Source of the DNA: Microtetraspora glauca | GTDB lineage: Bacteria; Actinomycetota; Actinomycetes; Streptosporangiales; Streptosporangiaceae | Assembly: GCA_001570385.1 (NCBI GenBank) | Contig: BBYL01000013.1 | Span: 246,516-310,515 of the forward strand | Reading direction: 5' to 3' | Length of the DNA stretch: 64,000 bases | Part shown: positions 7,672 through 15,394 of the stretch, piece after piece | Position numbering within the stretch: the first letter of the stretch is position 1 | Layout of the letters: the number at the start of each line of letters is the position of its first letter | Translations under genes and position numbers: made by a program | The notes under the pieces: generated by a model | Seen by the model: only the letters and a program-made list of their open reading frames with translations | What the model was told of the DNA's origin: nothing | Database searches by the model: none

Positions 7672-8544
7672 TCACCCGGGGGCGTGGCCGGTGAGCGCGA
7701 GGAACGCGTCGTCGAACGTGATCCGCTCGGTGCGCAGACCGGCGAGCTGGTCCGGGGGGAGCGCGCCGACCACCGCGGCGAGCAGATCGCCCGTTCCGGT
7801 GACGATGACCTCGTCACCGTCCCGGTGGACGCCGGTGACCTGGGGCAACGCCGTGAGCGCCGTGACCTGGGCCGTGGACGTCAAGACGATCCGCTGCTCG
7901 CCGCCCGCTCGCGCGATCAACCCGTCAGGGGTGTCCACCGCCAGGACGCGCCCCGAGGAGATCACCGCGACGCGGTCGCACAGCCGCTCGACCTCCTCCA
8001 TGAAGTGCGTGACCAGCAACACGGTCACGCCCATCTCACGAACGCGGGAGATCAGCTCCCAGGTGTCCCTGCGAGCCTGGGGGTCCAGGCCGGTGGTGAG
8101 CTCGTCGAGAATCGCGACCCGCGGGTTGCCGACCAGGGCGAGCGCGATGGACAGCCGCTGGCGCTGGCCGCCCGACAGTTTGGCGAAGGCCGCACCCGGA
8201 TCGAGACCGACCTCGGCGAGCAGTGCCCGCCAGTCAGCGGGCCGGGAGTAGAACGAGGCGTACAGCGCCAGCGCCTCCCCGACCTTCAGCTTGTCCGGCA
8301 GCGAGCAGTCCTGGAGCTGGACACCGATCTGCTCCTTGAGATCGCGGATGGCGGTGCCGTACTCGATCGTCCCGCCCGAGGGGGTGCGCAGCCCGGCGAC
8401 GCATTCCACGGTGGTCGTCTTGCCCGCGCCGTTCCGGCCGACGATCCCGAAGATCTCGCCCTCCTTGACCGAGAACGACACGTCGTCGACCGCGACCTTC
8501 TCGCCGTACGTCTTGCGGAGGTTGTGGACGGAGATGATTGCCAT
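7672..8544 (-). CDS. ABC transporter ATP-binding protein (DrrA-type exporter)
   Basis: 290-residue ATPase of the CcmA/DrrA drug-exporter family. Walker A GRNGAGKTT near residue 38, Q-loop in VQLQDCSL, ABC signature LSGGQRQRL, Walker B VAILDELTTGLDP and switch histidine in LLVTHFMEEVE are all intact. Walker B ends in DE, so it is catalytically competent. The C-terminal 80 residues form the small regulatory extension usual for this family (ERITFDDAFLALTGH). The upstream gap of 156 bp holds divergent promoters for this operon and for the histidine kinase gene. Confidence 0.95.
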   Translation of the reverse strand: MAIISVHNLRKTYGEKVAVDDVSFSVKEGEIFGIVGRNGAGKTTTVECVAGLRTPSGGTIEYGTAIRDLKEQIGVQLQDCSLPDKLKVGEALALYASFYSRPADWRALLAEVGLDPGAAFAKLSGGQRQRLSIALALVGNPRVAILDELTTGLDPQARRDTWELISRVREMGVTVLLVTHFMEEVERLCDRVAVISSGRVLAVDTPDGLIARAGGEQRIVLTSTAQVTALTALPQVTGVHRDGDEVIVTGTGDLLAAVVGALPPDQLAGLRTERITFDDAFLALTGHAPG

Positions 8545-8700
8545 GCACAACAAGCTAAAACTGCCGTGATCTGCGCGGAATGCGGCCAAGTGCCCGACCC
8601 GGATGGACTTTCCCTCCGGGAGAGGGTGTACCTAGGCCCACCCTGACAAGGCGTCTCGGACCACTCCCGGCGTCCGTGTCCTGCGTACACACTGAAGTGC

Positions 8701-10200
8701 ATGAACCGACGCACTTTGACGGCGCTGGCCCGCGGAGCGGGGCTCCTGGGCATGGCGGTCCTCGGACAGCTCGTGGGTCTCGTGATGCTGGTGGCCATCG
8801 CGCTCAGCTTCCTGATCGGCTTGGTGTTCGTGTTCTCCCCGGCGGTGCGGCTGACGCGAGCGACGACGCGACTCCAGCGACGGCTCGCCGCCGAGTGGTC
8901 GGGCGTGACGATCGACGAGCCCTACCGGCCGGCGCCGCCGCCCCCGCAGCGGCAGCGGGACGGCTGGTACCGCGAAGGTCGCAACCTGTACAAGACCCCC
9001 CGCGTGCCGGCGTTCAACCGGCGGCTCAGCTGGCTCGTGAACGATCCCGCGACCTGGCGCGACTTCGCCTACCTCATGGTGAGTCCGTGGAGCTCCGGCC
9101 TGATCGTGGGCATCCCTTTGCTGCTGGCCGTGACCGGGGTCCCCCAGCTGGTGGACGGCAACCTGGCCGGTCTCCTTCCTCTCGTCGTCGCGCTGGTCAC
9201 CGCCCCCGCGGTCGCCCCCTGGAGCGTGCACGTCCACGGGCAGATCGCGCACGCCCTGCTCGCGCCGACCGAGAAGGCCAGGCTCGCCCAGCGGGTCAGC
9301 CACCTCGCCAGGACACGGATCGACGCGGTCGACTCGCAGGCGGCCGAGCTGCGCAGGATCGAGCGCGACCTCCACGACGGCGCACAGGCGCGGCTGGTCG
9401 CGATCGGCATGACGATCGGCGCAGCCGAGCAGCTCATCGATTCCGATCCCGCCGCCGCCAAGGCGCTGCTCGCCAAGGCGAGCGAGGCGTCGGCCACCGC
9501 GTTGCGTGAGCTCCGCCAGGTCGTGCGGGGCATCCACCCTCCGGTTCTCGCCGAGCGTGGGCTGGGCGACGCCGTACGCGCGCTCGCCCTGGACACCCCG
9601 CTCACGTCACATGTGACCGTCGATCTGCCCAACCGTCCGGACGCTCCGGTGGAGTCCGCCGCGTACTTCGCGGTCAGTGAGCTGCTCACCAACGCCGTAC
9701 GGCACGGCGACGCGACCGAGGTGTGGATCGACATCAGCCACCAGGGAACGGCCCTGCGCGTCACCGTGACGGACGACGGCAGGGGCGGGGCCGACCCCGA
9801 GCGGGGAACCGGGCTGCGGGGGATCGAGCGCAGACTCGCGGCGTTCGACGGCGTGCTGGCGGTGAACAGCCCGGTCGGCGGCCCGACCACGGCGGCCTTC
9901 GAGCTGACCCGCGCGCTGGAGGAGACGATCCCGTCGCTTCCGAGGTGGAAGCGGACGATCCTCGGGCTGTGCTGGGGGTTGTGCTGGCTGCCGCTGTTCC
10001 CGCAGGGACTCGTCGCGATGGTCATGAAGCTGGTCGGCAGCCCGGAAAGGTCCTGGTTCCTCGCGCTCTACCTGCCCGAGCCGCTCCAGTGGCCGGTGAT
10101 CATCGGGATGATCTGCCTGGGCGGCGTCATGCTGGCGACCGGGGTGACTCTCGCAAACCAGGCCAAGCGTGCCAAGGTGGACGCGTGCGCGTCGTCATAG
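8701..10200 (+). CDS. NarL-type sensor histidine kinase with membrane segments at both ends
   Basis: 499-residue kinase. N-terminal sensor region: TM at 12-45, a charged stretch, two more hydrophobic segments near 125-175 (putative sensor module). Then HisKA_3 dimerisation helix with phospho-acceptor in RRIERDLHDGAQARL (His about 225), N-box SELLTNAVRHG, G1 VTDDGRGG and G2 GTGLRGIERRL. Unusually, about 95 further residues follow the ATPase domain and contain two or more hydrophobic segments (GLCWGLCWLPLFPQGLVAMV; WPVIIGMICLGGVMLATGV). The gene overlaps the response regulator gene by 16 bp and is divergent from the ABC exporter, which it probably controls. Confidence 0.93.
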   Translation: MNRRTLTALARGAGLLGMAVLGQLVGLVMLVAIALSFLIGLVFVFSPAVRLTRATTRLQRRLAAEWSGVTIDEPYRPAPPPPQRQRDGWYREGRNLYKTPRVPAFNRRLSWLVNDPATWRDFAYLMVSPWSSGLIVGIPLLLAVTGVPQLVDGNLAGLLPLVVALVTAPAVAPWSVHVHGQIAHALLAPTEKARLAQRVSHLARTRIDAVDSQAAELRRIERDLHDGAQARLVAIGMTIGAAEQLIDSDPAAAKALLAKASEASATALRELRQVVRGIHPPVLAERGLGDAVRALALDTPLTSHVTVDLPNRPDAPVESAAYFAVSELLTNAVRHGDATEVWIDISHQGTALRVTVTDDGRGGADPERGTGLRGIERRLAAFDGVLAVNSPVGGPTTAAFELTRALEETIPSLPRWKRTILGLCWGLCWLPLFPQGLVAMVMKLVGSPERSWFLALYLPEPLQWPVIIGMICLGGVMLATGVTLANQAKRAKVDACASS

Positions 10201-10841
10201 CCGAAGATCTCCATCTCCTCAGGGAAGGGCTGGTCGCCCTGCTCCATGCCCATGGGTTCGAGGTGGTCGCGGCCGTCGAGTCCGGCCCGGAGCTGCTGAC
10301 CGCCATGCTGCGGGAGCGCCCCGATGTGGCCGTCGTGGACGTGCGGCTCCCGCCGACCTTCACCGACGAGGGGTTGCAGGCCGCGCTGGCCGCGCGCCGC
10401 GAGATCCCCGGCCTGCCCGTGCTCGTCCTCTCCCAGCATGTCGAGCAGCTGTATGCCAGGGAGCTGCTGGCCGACGGCTCCGGCGGCGTCGGCTATCTCC
10501 TCAAGGACCGGGTCTTCAACGCGGGCCAGTTCATCGACGCGGTGCGCCGGGTGGCCGACGGGGGCACGGCCATGGACCCAGAGGTGATCGCCAAGCTGCT
10601 GGCCAGCAACGCGCGGAGCGAGCCCGTCGGCCGGCTCACCCCCCGCGAGCGCGAGGTCCTGGAACTGATGGCCGAAGGCCGGTCCAACGCCGCCATCGGG
10701 CAGCGGTTGTTCCTCAGCGACAGCGCGGTGGGCAAGCACACCGCGAACATCTTCACCAAGCTGGAACTGGCGCCCTCCGATGACGACAACCGTCGCGTGC
10801 TCGCCGTACTCACCTTCCTGAACGGCAAACAGGCCCCCTGA
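10185..10841 (+). CDS. NarL/LuxR-family response regulator
   Basis: 218-residue regulator, partner of the preceding kinase. Receiver domain: acidic pocket IAEDLHLL, phosphorylatable Asp in VAVVDVRLPP (residue about 52), Ser in LVLSQHV, Lys in GYLLKDRV. C-terminal LuxR helix-turn-helix: LTPREREVLELMAEGRSNAAIG, then SDSAVGKHTANIFTKL. The GTG start, preceded by AAGGTGG, lies inside the kinase reading frame (16-bp overlap), indicating translational coupling. A short inverted repeat straddles the stop codon. Likely target: the divergent ABC exporter promoter. Confidence 0.95.
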   Translation: MRVVIAEDLHLLREGLVALLHAHGFEVVAAVESGPELLTAMLRERPDVAVVDVRLPPTFTDEGLQAALAARREIPGLPVLVLSQHVEQLYARELLADGSGGVGYLLKDRVFNAGQFIDAVRRVADGGTAMDPEVIAKLLASNARSEPVGRLTPREREVLELMAEGRSNAAIGQRLFLSDSAVGKHTANIFTKLELAPSDDDNRRVLAVLTFLNGKQAP

Positions 10842-10851
10842 GGAGCCTGTT
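10828..10851. terminator. Weak inverted repeat between convergent genes
   Basis: AACAGGC (10828-10834) pairs with GCCTGTT (10845-10851); the stop codon of the response regulator gene is in the loop. No T-run, so terminator function is tentative. Confidence 0.4.
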
Positions 10852-10863
10852 CGCAAAGATGGG

Positions 10864-12354
10864 TCAGGGGAGCAGCAGGCCCCAGTAGAGCGCCCAGGGG
10901 ACGAACAGGACGCCCCCGGCGATCAGTACCCGCTCGCGGAGCCGCGCCGTACGCCACTGCGTGGCCGCGACCGCGGTCGTGACGAGGGTCGTGAAGGCCA
11001 GGAACTGCACGACCAGCCACAGGATCGGCCGACCGGCGAGCAGCGGGCCGAGGTCGATGCCGTGGCCGTTGGCGGAACCGAACATCGACACGACCGAGTA
11101 AATGAAGAGGGGTACGCCGACGAGACCGGACGCCGCGAGGATCCGGGCGGGCCAGGAACCGCCGGCGCCACCCCGGCGGCGACGGACCAGAGCGGCCACC
11201 GGATAGGTCATGAACGCCGCGACCAGCAGCACCAGCACGAGGAGCTGGGCCTGCCAGCCCTCCCACCACGCCGACTCCGGGAGCGGCACGCTCCTGGCCG
11301 GCTGCGCGGGCAGCGGGTCGGCGCTCGACGCCGGGAGGTGTCCGCCGGTGACGTCGCGGACCCAGGACCCCACGGTCTCGGCGTAGCCGGGCACCAGCTC
11401 GTCGGCCCCCTCACGTCCCCCGGCCCACAGCGCGTGCGGGGCGCCGGGGAAGAACCTGATCGTCACACTTCCCGGAATCGTCGCGCGAAAGATCTCCGCA
11501 CTCTCCGCCGGGGGGACCTGGTCGTCCTCGGCTCCCCACAGGGCGAGCACCGGCTGTCGGATCTTCTTCAGCGTCGGTACGGGGTCGTAGTGAGCCTCGG
11601 GGAACAGCCCGGCATCCGCACCGAAGCGGTAGAAGTTCCTGTTGAGCAGGTCCTGGACCGAGCCCCGGATACCGGCCCTGTCCACCTTGTTGGTCATGTT
11701 CCACGCCTGAGTGCGCAGCGGCTCCAAGCCGGGCCCGCCCACCGTGATCATGAACTTGATGTCCGAGGTACGGGTGACGGCGAGCGGCGCCACCCAACCG
11801 CCTTCGCTGAGGCCCCAGATGCCGGCCTTCGCCGGGTCCACCTCGGGACGGTCCCGTAGGACGGCGAAGGCCTTCAGCGCGTCGTCGGCGAGCTGGGAGT
11901 AGTCCCGCTTCATCTTGGAGTAGCCGACGCTCCGCTTGTCCGGCGCCAGCACCACCATGCCCTGCTTGGCGAACTCCTCGGCCTCCTTCTGGAGCTCGCT
12001 CCACCGGTTGGCCTGGCCCGACCCGTGGACGAGGAGCAGGCCGGGCAGCCTGCCGGTGGCGTGCGCGGGTTCGAAGATCCGCCCGCCGAGCGTCTGCCCG
12101 TCGCTCGTGCGGAAGCTCACGTCAGCGGTCTTGAGCCCGGCCGCGCCTGTTGTCGTGGCCCTCGTGGTTGTCGTGGCCCTCGTGGTTGTCGTGGCCGTCG
12201 TGGTGGCGCCGGCGTCCGCGACGGCGGTCTTTGTGGCGGCCGTGTTCGAGATCTTCGCGGCGGCGGCCTGTGCGGCGGTGGCGGGGACCATCACGGCGGG
12301 CGCAGCGGCGGCGAGGGCCAGCGTGAGGTACGCGGCGCCAAGTGTGATCTTCAA
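10864..12354 (-). CDS. Secreted/membrane-tethered alpha/beta hydrolase with C-terminal transmembrane domain
   Basis: 496-residue protein starting at TTG, supported by GGAG 6 nt upstream. A signal peptide (MKITLGAAYLTLALAAAAPA..) precedes a Thr-rich linker made by three 18-bp DNA repeats (12149-12202). The hydrolase domain has the oxyanion-side LLVHGSGQ, nucleophile elbow GIWGLSEGG (Ser), an acid in GAEDDQVP and the His in GAPHALWAG. After about residue 355 come at least four hydrophobic helices (LLVLVLLVAAFMTYPVAAL, ASGLVGVPLFIYSVVSMF, LWLVVQFLAFTTLVTTAVAA, VLIAGGVLFVPWALYWGLLLP). It is most like dienelactone/prolyl-oligopeptidase-type hydrolases acting outside the cell; substrate unknown. 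Confidence 0.88.
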   Translation of the reverse strand: MKITLGAAYLTLALAAAAPAVMVPATAAQAAAAKISNTAATKTAVADAGATTTATTTTRATTTTRATTTGAAGLKTADVSFRTSDGQTLGGRIFEPAHATGRLPGLLLVHGSGQANRWSELQKEAEEFAKQGMVVLAPDKRSVGYSKMKRDYSQLADDALKAFAVLRDRPEVDPAKAGIWGLSEGGWVAPLAVTRTSDIKFMITVGGPGLEPLRTQAWNMTNKVDRAGIRGSVQDLLNRNFYRFGADAGLFPEAHYDPVPTLKKIRQPVLALWGAEDDQVPPAESAEIFRATIPGSVTIRFFPGAPHALWAGGREGADELVPGYAETVGSWVRDVTGGHLPASSADPLPAQPARSVPLPESAWWEGWQAQLLVLVLLVAAFMTYPVAALVRRRRGGAGGSWPARILAASGLVGVPLFIYSVVSMFGSANGHGIDLGPLLAGRPILWLVVQFLAFTTLVTTAVAATQWRTARLRERVLIAGGVLFVPWALYWGLLLP

Positions 12355-12650
12355 GGGCTGCTCCGGGGATGCGAGACATCGGGAAAGGCCATGTGCGCGA
12401 CGTGAAGTGACATCGGGTGTCTTAGGGCAAGGTGAAGCGACTTCGAGGACTTCGGGGACTTCGGGGACTTCGGGCGACAGAGGGCGACATGGAGGAGTCG
12501 TCCATCACATCGCCCGTCGCGTCGTTCATGGCGTCGCCCGTCGCGTTGGGGAACGCGACGTCCTCATGGTTTCCCGTCGAGGTACTCCGTGAGATCGCCG
12601 GTGCGAGCGGTCTTCCCGCTCCGTAACGTGACGGATGCCTCCCGGAAGGA
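12355..12650. other. Intergenic region with short direct repeats, no gene seen
   Basis: About 300 bp between divergent genes. It holds three copies of a GACTTCGGG block near 12445-12475 and a repeated CATCGCCCGTCGCGT block near 12509 and 12534. I see no convincing coding frame or consensus promoter. Confidence 0.6.
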
Positions 12651-12674
12651 GATCCCTCGCGCGAGGGAGGGATC
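12651..12674 (+). promoter_or_regulatory. Palindrome overlapping the ribosome-binding site of the DesK-type kinase gene
   Basis: CCCTCGCGCGAGGG (12654-12667) is a perfect 14-bp palindrome whose right arm merges into the Shine-Dalgarno GAGGGAGGG (12663-12671), 6 nt before the GTG at 12678. A hairpin here could mask the ribosome site. Confidence 0.5.
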
Positions 12675-12677
12675 CGC

Positions 12678-14084
12678 GTGGTACGCCCGCAATACTTGGG
12701 CGCTATGTCACTTATGGTGCGACTTCGGGCGCTTCCTCCACTCGGGGTCGACGCCGTACTGACGGCTGTGGTGCTCGCCGCCCAGTCGGTCCCGTTCTTC
12801 TACACGAGGCGGATGGCCGGCCCGGAGCCGTGGACGGTCCTCGAGTACCTCCCGGTAGTAGGCACCGCGCTGCCGCTGATCGTGCGCCGTAGATACCCCT
12901 TCGCCGTGCTTCTGGCGATCCTCATGGCGACCGCCGCGTACTCGCTCAACGATCCGGACATCCCCGCGCAGCCTCTCTGGTACGGCCAGCTCGTCGCCAC
13001 GTACACGGTCGCCCAACTCGCGCCGCGCTGGCAGCGCCTGTTGATCATCCTGGTCATGGTGCCGGGTGTGGCCGTCACGGTCGGCTCGGTCCCCACCCTG
13101 GTCCGCGGCCTGCTGACATGGGCCGCCGCCTACGCACTCGGCCGGGCGGTAGCCGTGCACCAGACGTACACGAAAGTCTTGGAGGACCGGGCCGCCCAGC
13201 TGGAACGCGAGCGCGAGATCGAGGCGGAGCGCGCCGCCGAACGTGAGCGGGCCAGGATCGCCCGGGACATGCACGACATCCTCGCCCACGCGGTCAGCAT
13301 CATGGTCGTACAGGCCGAGGCCGGCCCGGTCGCCGTACGGACCAATCCGGACCGGGCGGAGGCCGCCTTCGACGCGATCGGCGCGGCGGGCAGGGAGGCG
13401 ATGGCGCAGCTCCGCCGGATGCTCGGCCTGTTGAAGGAGACCGAGGGACCCAGGGACCCCCAGCCGACGCTCGACCGGATTCCCGAGCTGGTCGGCAGAG
13501 TTGGCGAGACGGGGCCACGGGTGTCGCTGACGACCGCGGGGGAGCCGCTCGCCCTGTCTCCGGACGCGGAGATCGCCGCCTATCGGATCGTCCAGGAATG
13601 CCTCACCAACATGGTCAAGCACGCCGCCGCCACCGAGGCGGAGGTCAGGCTCGACTGGTCGGAGGACGCCCTGGTCATCACCGTCACCGACGACGGTAGA
13701 GGCGCCGCTCCGAGCACCCGCGAGCGTGGCCGCGGCGGGCCGGGCAGCCCCGAGTCGCGCGGCGCCGACTTCCTACGCCGCACGCGTCTACGCGGCACTG
13801 ACCTGCGCCGCGCAGATCAACGCGACACCGACCTCTCGGGTGAATTCGGCGTCCAGCGGGGCACGGATCCGCGCGGCACCGACCCGCGCGGCACCGACCT
13901 CTCGGGCGGGTCCGACGTTCAGCGGGGCACTGATCTGCGCGGGCCGGGATTCTCCGGTGGTAACGGGCTGATCGGGATCAGGGAGCGGGCTGCGGCCTGC
14001 GGCGGCATCGCCACTTTCGGTACCCCACCCGGCCGCGAACGCGGCTTCCAGGTGTCCGTACGGCTTCCCCTCGCAAGTGCGTAA
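12678..14084 (+). CDS. DesK/NarL-type histidine kinase with pentapeptide-like repeat insertion in the ATP-binding domain
   Basis: 468-residue kinase. Four to five N-terminal membrane helices, a coiled linker (LEREREIEAERAAERERARIA), then HisKA_3 with His about 199 (ARDMHDILAHAVSIM), N-box QECLTNMVKHAAAT and G1 box VTDDGRG (338-342). The G2 box GLIGIRERA only returns at 430. The 87-residue gap, normally about 10-20, is filled with Arg/Thr/Asp-rich five-residue steps such as GTDLR, DTDLS and GTDPR, encoded by a 66-bp tandem repeat (copies offset at 13831 and 13897). The frame is intact through the insertion and the C-terminus is normal (GFQVSVRLPL). Start: GTG with GGAGGG 6 nt upstream. Its regulator is encoded 378 bp downstream. 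Confidence 0.93.
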   Translation: MVRPQYLGAMSLMVRLRALPPLGVDAVLTAVVLAAQSVPFFYTRRMAGPEPWTVLEYLPVVGTALPLIVRRRYPFAVLLAILMATAAYSLNDPDIPAQPLWYGQLVATYTVAQLAPRWQRLLIILVMVPGVAVTVGSVPTLVRGLLTWAAAYALGRAVAVHQTYTKVLEDRAAQLEREREIEAERAAERERARIARDMHDILAHAVSIMVVQAEAGPVAVRTNPDRAEAAFDAIGAAGREAMAQLRRMLGLLKETEGPRDPQPTLDRIPELVGRVGETGPRVSLTTAGEPLALSPDAEIAAYRIVQECLTNMVKHAAATEAEVRLDWSEDALVITVTDDGRGAAPSTRERGRGGPGSPESRGADFLRRTRLRGTDLRRADQRDTDLSGEFGVQRGTDPRGTDPRGTDLSGGSDVQRGTDLRGPGFSGGNGLIGIRERAAACGGIATFGTPPGRERGFQVSVRLPLASA

Positions 14085-14462
14085 GAACTCCCGCGTAGAA
14101 GCCCGAGTAGGCGCCACGCAGGAGCCCGCAGCCCTGGAACCAGCCTGGGGAAGTGCCCACGGAAGCGGCGGCAGGCGGGCGGAGCAAACGGTCACGGAAG
14201 AGGCGGGCGGAGGTAGCGGCCACGGAGGAAACGGGCGCTCAGAAGAAGCAGACACATAACACGTAAGAAGTGAGCGCGGCAGGAGCACACAAAGAAGAAG
14301 CAGAGGGGAGGAGGAAGTGGGCAGGAGAGAGCAGATGGCGGAAGGAACGGGCCAGAGGAAGCAGGCGGTCGGGCAGATGGGCGGAATGAACGGGCAGGAG
14401 GGAGCCCGTCCGGGTAGTTCCCGTGTTGCCCGGTTTGGGTGGGATTCTGGCAAGGTGACCAC
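14085..14462. other. Purine-rich intergenic region between kinase and regulator genes
   Basis: 378 bp with strong strand asymmetry: from about 14150 to 14410 the + strand is mostly A and G (for example AAGAAGAAGCAGAGGGGAGG around 14290). No convincing open frame with a ribosome site was seen. The usual arrangement for this gene pair is overlap, so this gap is unexpected. Confidence 0.7.
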
Positions 14463-15122
14463 GTGACCATCAACCTTGTGGTGGCCGACGACCAGGAACT
14501 GGTTCGCAGCGGCTTCGCCATGATCCTCGACTCCCAACCAGACATGTCCGTGGTCGCGGAGGCGGGTGACGGAGCCGAGGCGATCGAGGCGGTCCGCCGT
14601 CACCGGCCCGATGTACTGCTGCTCGACATCCGCATGCCCCGCATGGACGGCATCGAGGCCGCCCGCGTGGTCTGCGGCGAGACCGGCACGAAGGTCCTCA
14701 TGCTGACCACCTTCGACCAGGACGACTATGTCTACGACGCCCTGCACGCGGGGGCGAGCGGCTTCCTCCTCAAGGACGTCCGCAGGGACGACCTCGTGCA
14801 CGCGGTACGCGTGGTGGCGGCGGGCGATTCCCTTCTGGCCCCGGCGGTGACCCGCAGGCTGATCGACGACATGGTGCGCAGCAGGAGACATCCCGCGGTG
14901 TCACCGGTGGGACTCGACGTTCTCACCGAGCGTGAGCGGGAGACGCTGCTCCTCCTCGGGCGCGGCCTCTCCAACGCCGAGATCGCCGCCGAACTGGTGG
15001 TCAGCGAGCACACGGTCAAGACACACGTCAGCAACGTGCTCACGAAACTGGGTCTGCGCGACCGGGTCCAGGCCGTCGTCGTCGCGTACGAGTCCGGCCT
15101 TCTGCAGCCGGGAAACCGCTAG
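14463..15122 (+). CDS. NarL/LuxR-family response regulator (DesR-type)
   Basis: 219-residue regulator. Receiver: VVADDQELVRSG acidic pocket, phospho-acceptor in VLLLDIRMPRMDG, Thr in MLTTFDQD, Lys in GFLLKDVRR. DNA-binding domain: LTEREREtLLLLGRGLSNAEIA followed by SEHTVKTHVSNVLTKLGLRDR. The GTG start is preceded by AAGGTGA with a 5-nt spacer; an upstream in-frame codon lacks a ribosome site. It is the evident partner of the kinase encoded just before it, although separated by a purine-rich gap. Confidence 0.95.
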   Translation: MTINLVVADDQELVRSGFAMILDSQPDMSVVAEAGDGAEAIEAVRRHRPDVLLLDIRMPRMDGIEAARVVCGETGTKVLMLTTFDQDDYVYDALHAGASGFLLKDVRRDDLVHAVRVVAAGDSLLAPAVTRRLIDDMVRSRRHPAVSPVGLDVLTERERETLLLLGRGLSNAEIAAELVVSEHTVKTHVSNVLTKLGLRDRVQAVVVAYESGLLQPGNR

Positions 15123-15200
15123 GGGCGTATCGCCCCGCCTGCCATAGGTTTCGGCGGCAGCTTCGCGCCGAGCATCTGGAAGACGATGAGGAGATCGGCT

Positions 15201-15254
15201 CGGCTTGCCACGGTGGCCCGGCTTGCCACGGTCGCCCGGCCTGGCGTGATCGCC
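15201..15254. repeat. 18-bp tandem repeat, three copies, in a 272-bp intergenic region
   Basis: Units of 18 bp start at 15201, 15219 and 15237 (first unit CGGCTTGCCACGGTGGCC; the third is diverged). It lies between the response regulator stop and the clamp gene; nothing else was recognised in 15123-15394 apart from the AGGAGG ribosome site of the next gene. Confidence 0.8.
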
Positions 15255-15394
15255 CAGCCGGTGCCGACGCCGCGGCGGAGATCCGCAGGATCCGCCCTTG
15301 CTGGAAAGCATCACCGGAAAGCATCAGTGGGAGGCGTTCTGTCGGTGCCGCCCGGTACCTTTACCAGGCAGGTACGGCGTGCACAGGAGGTCCC

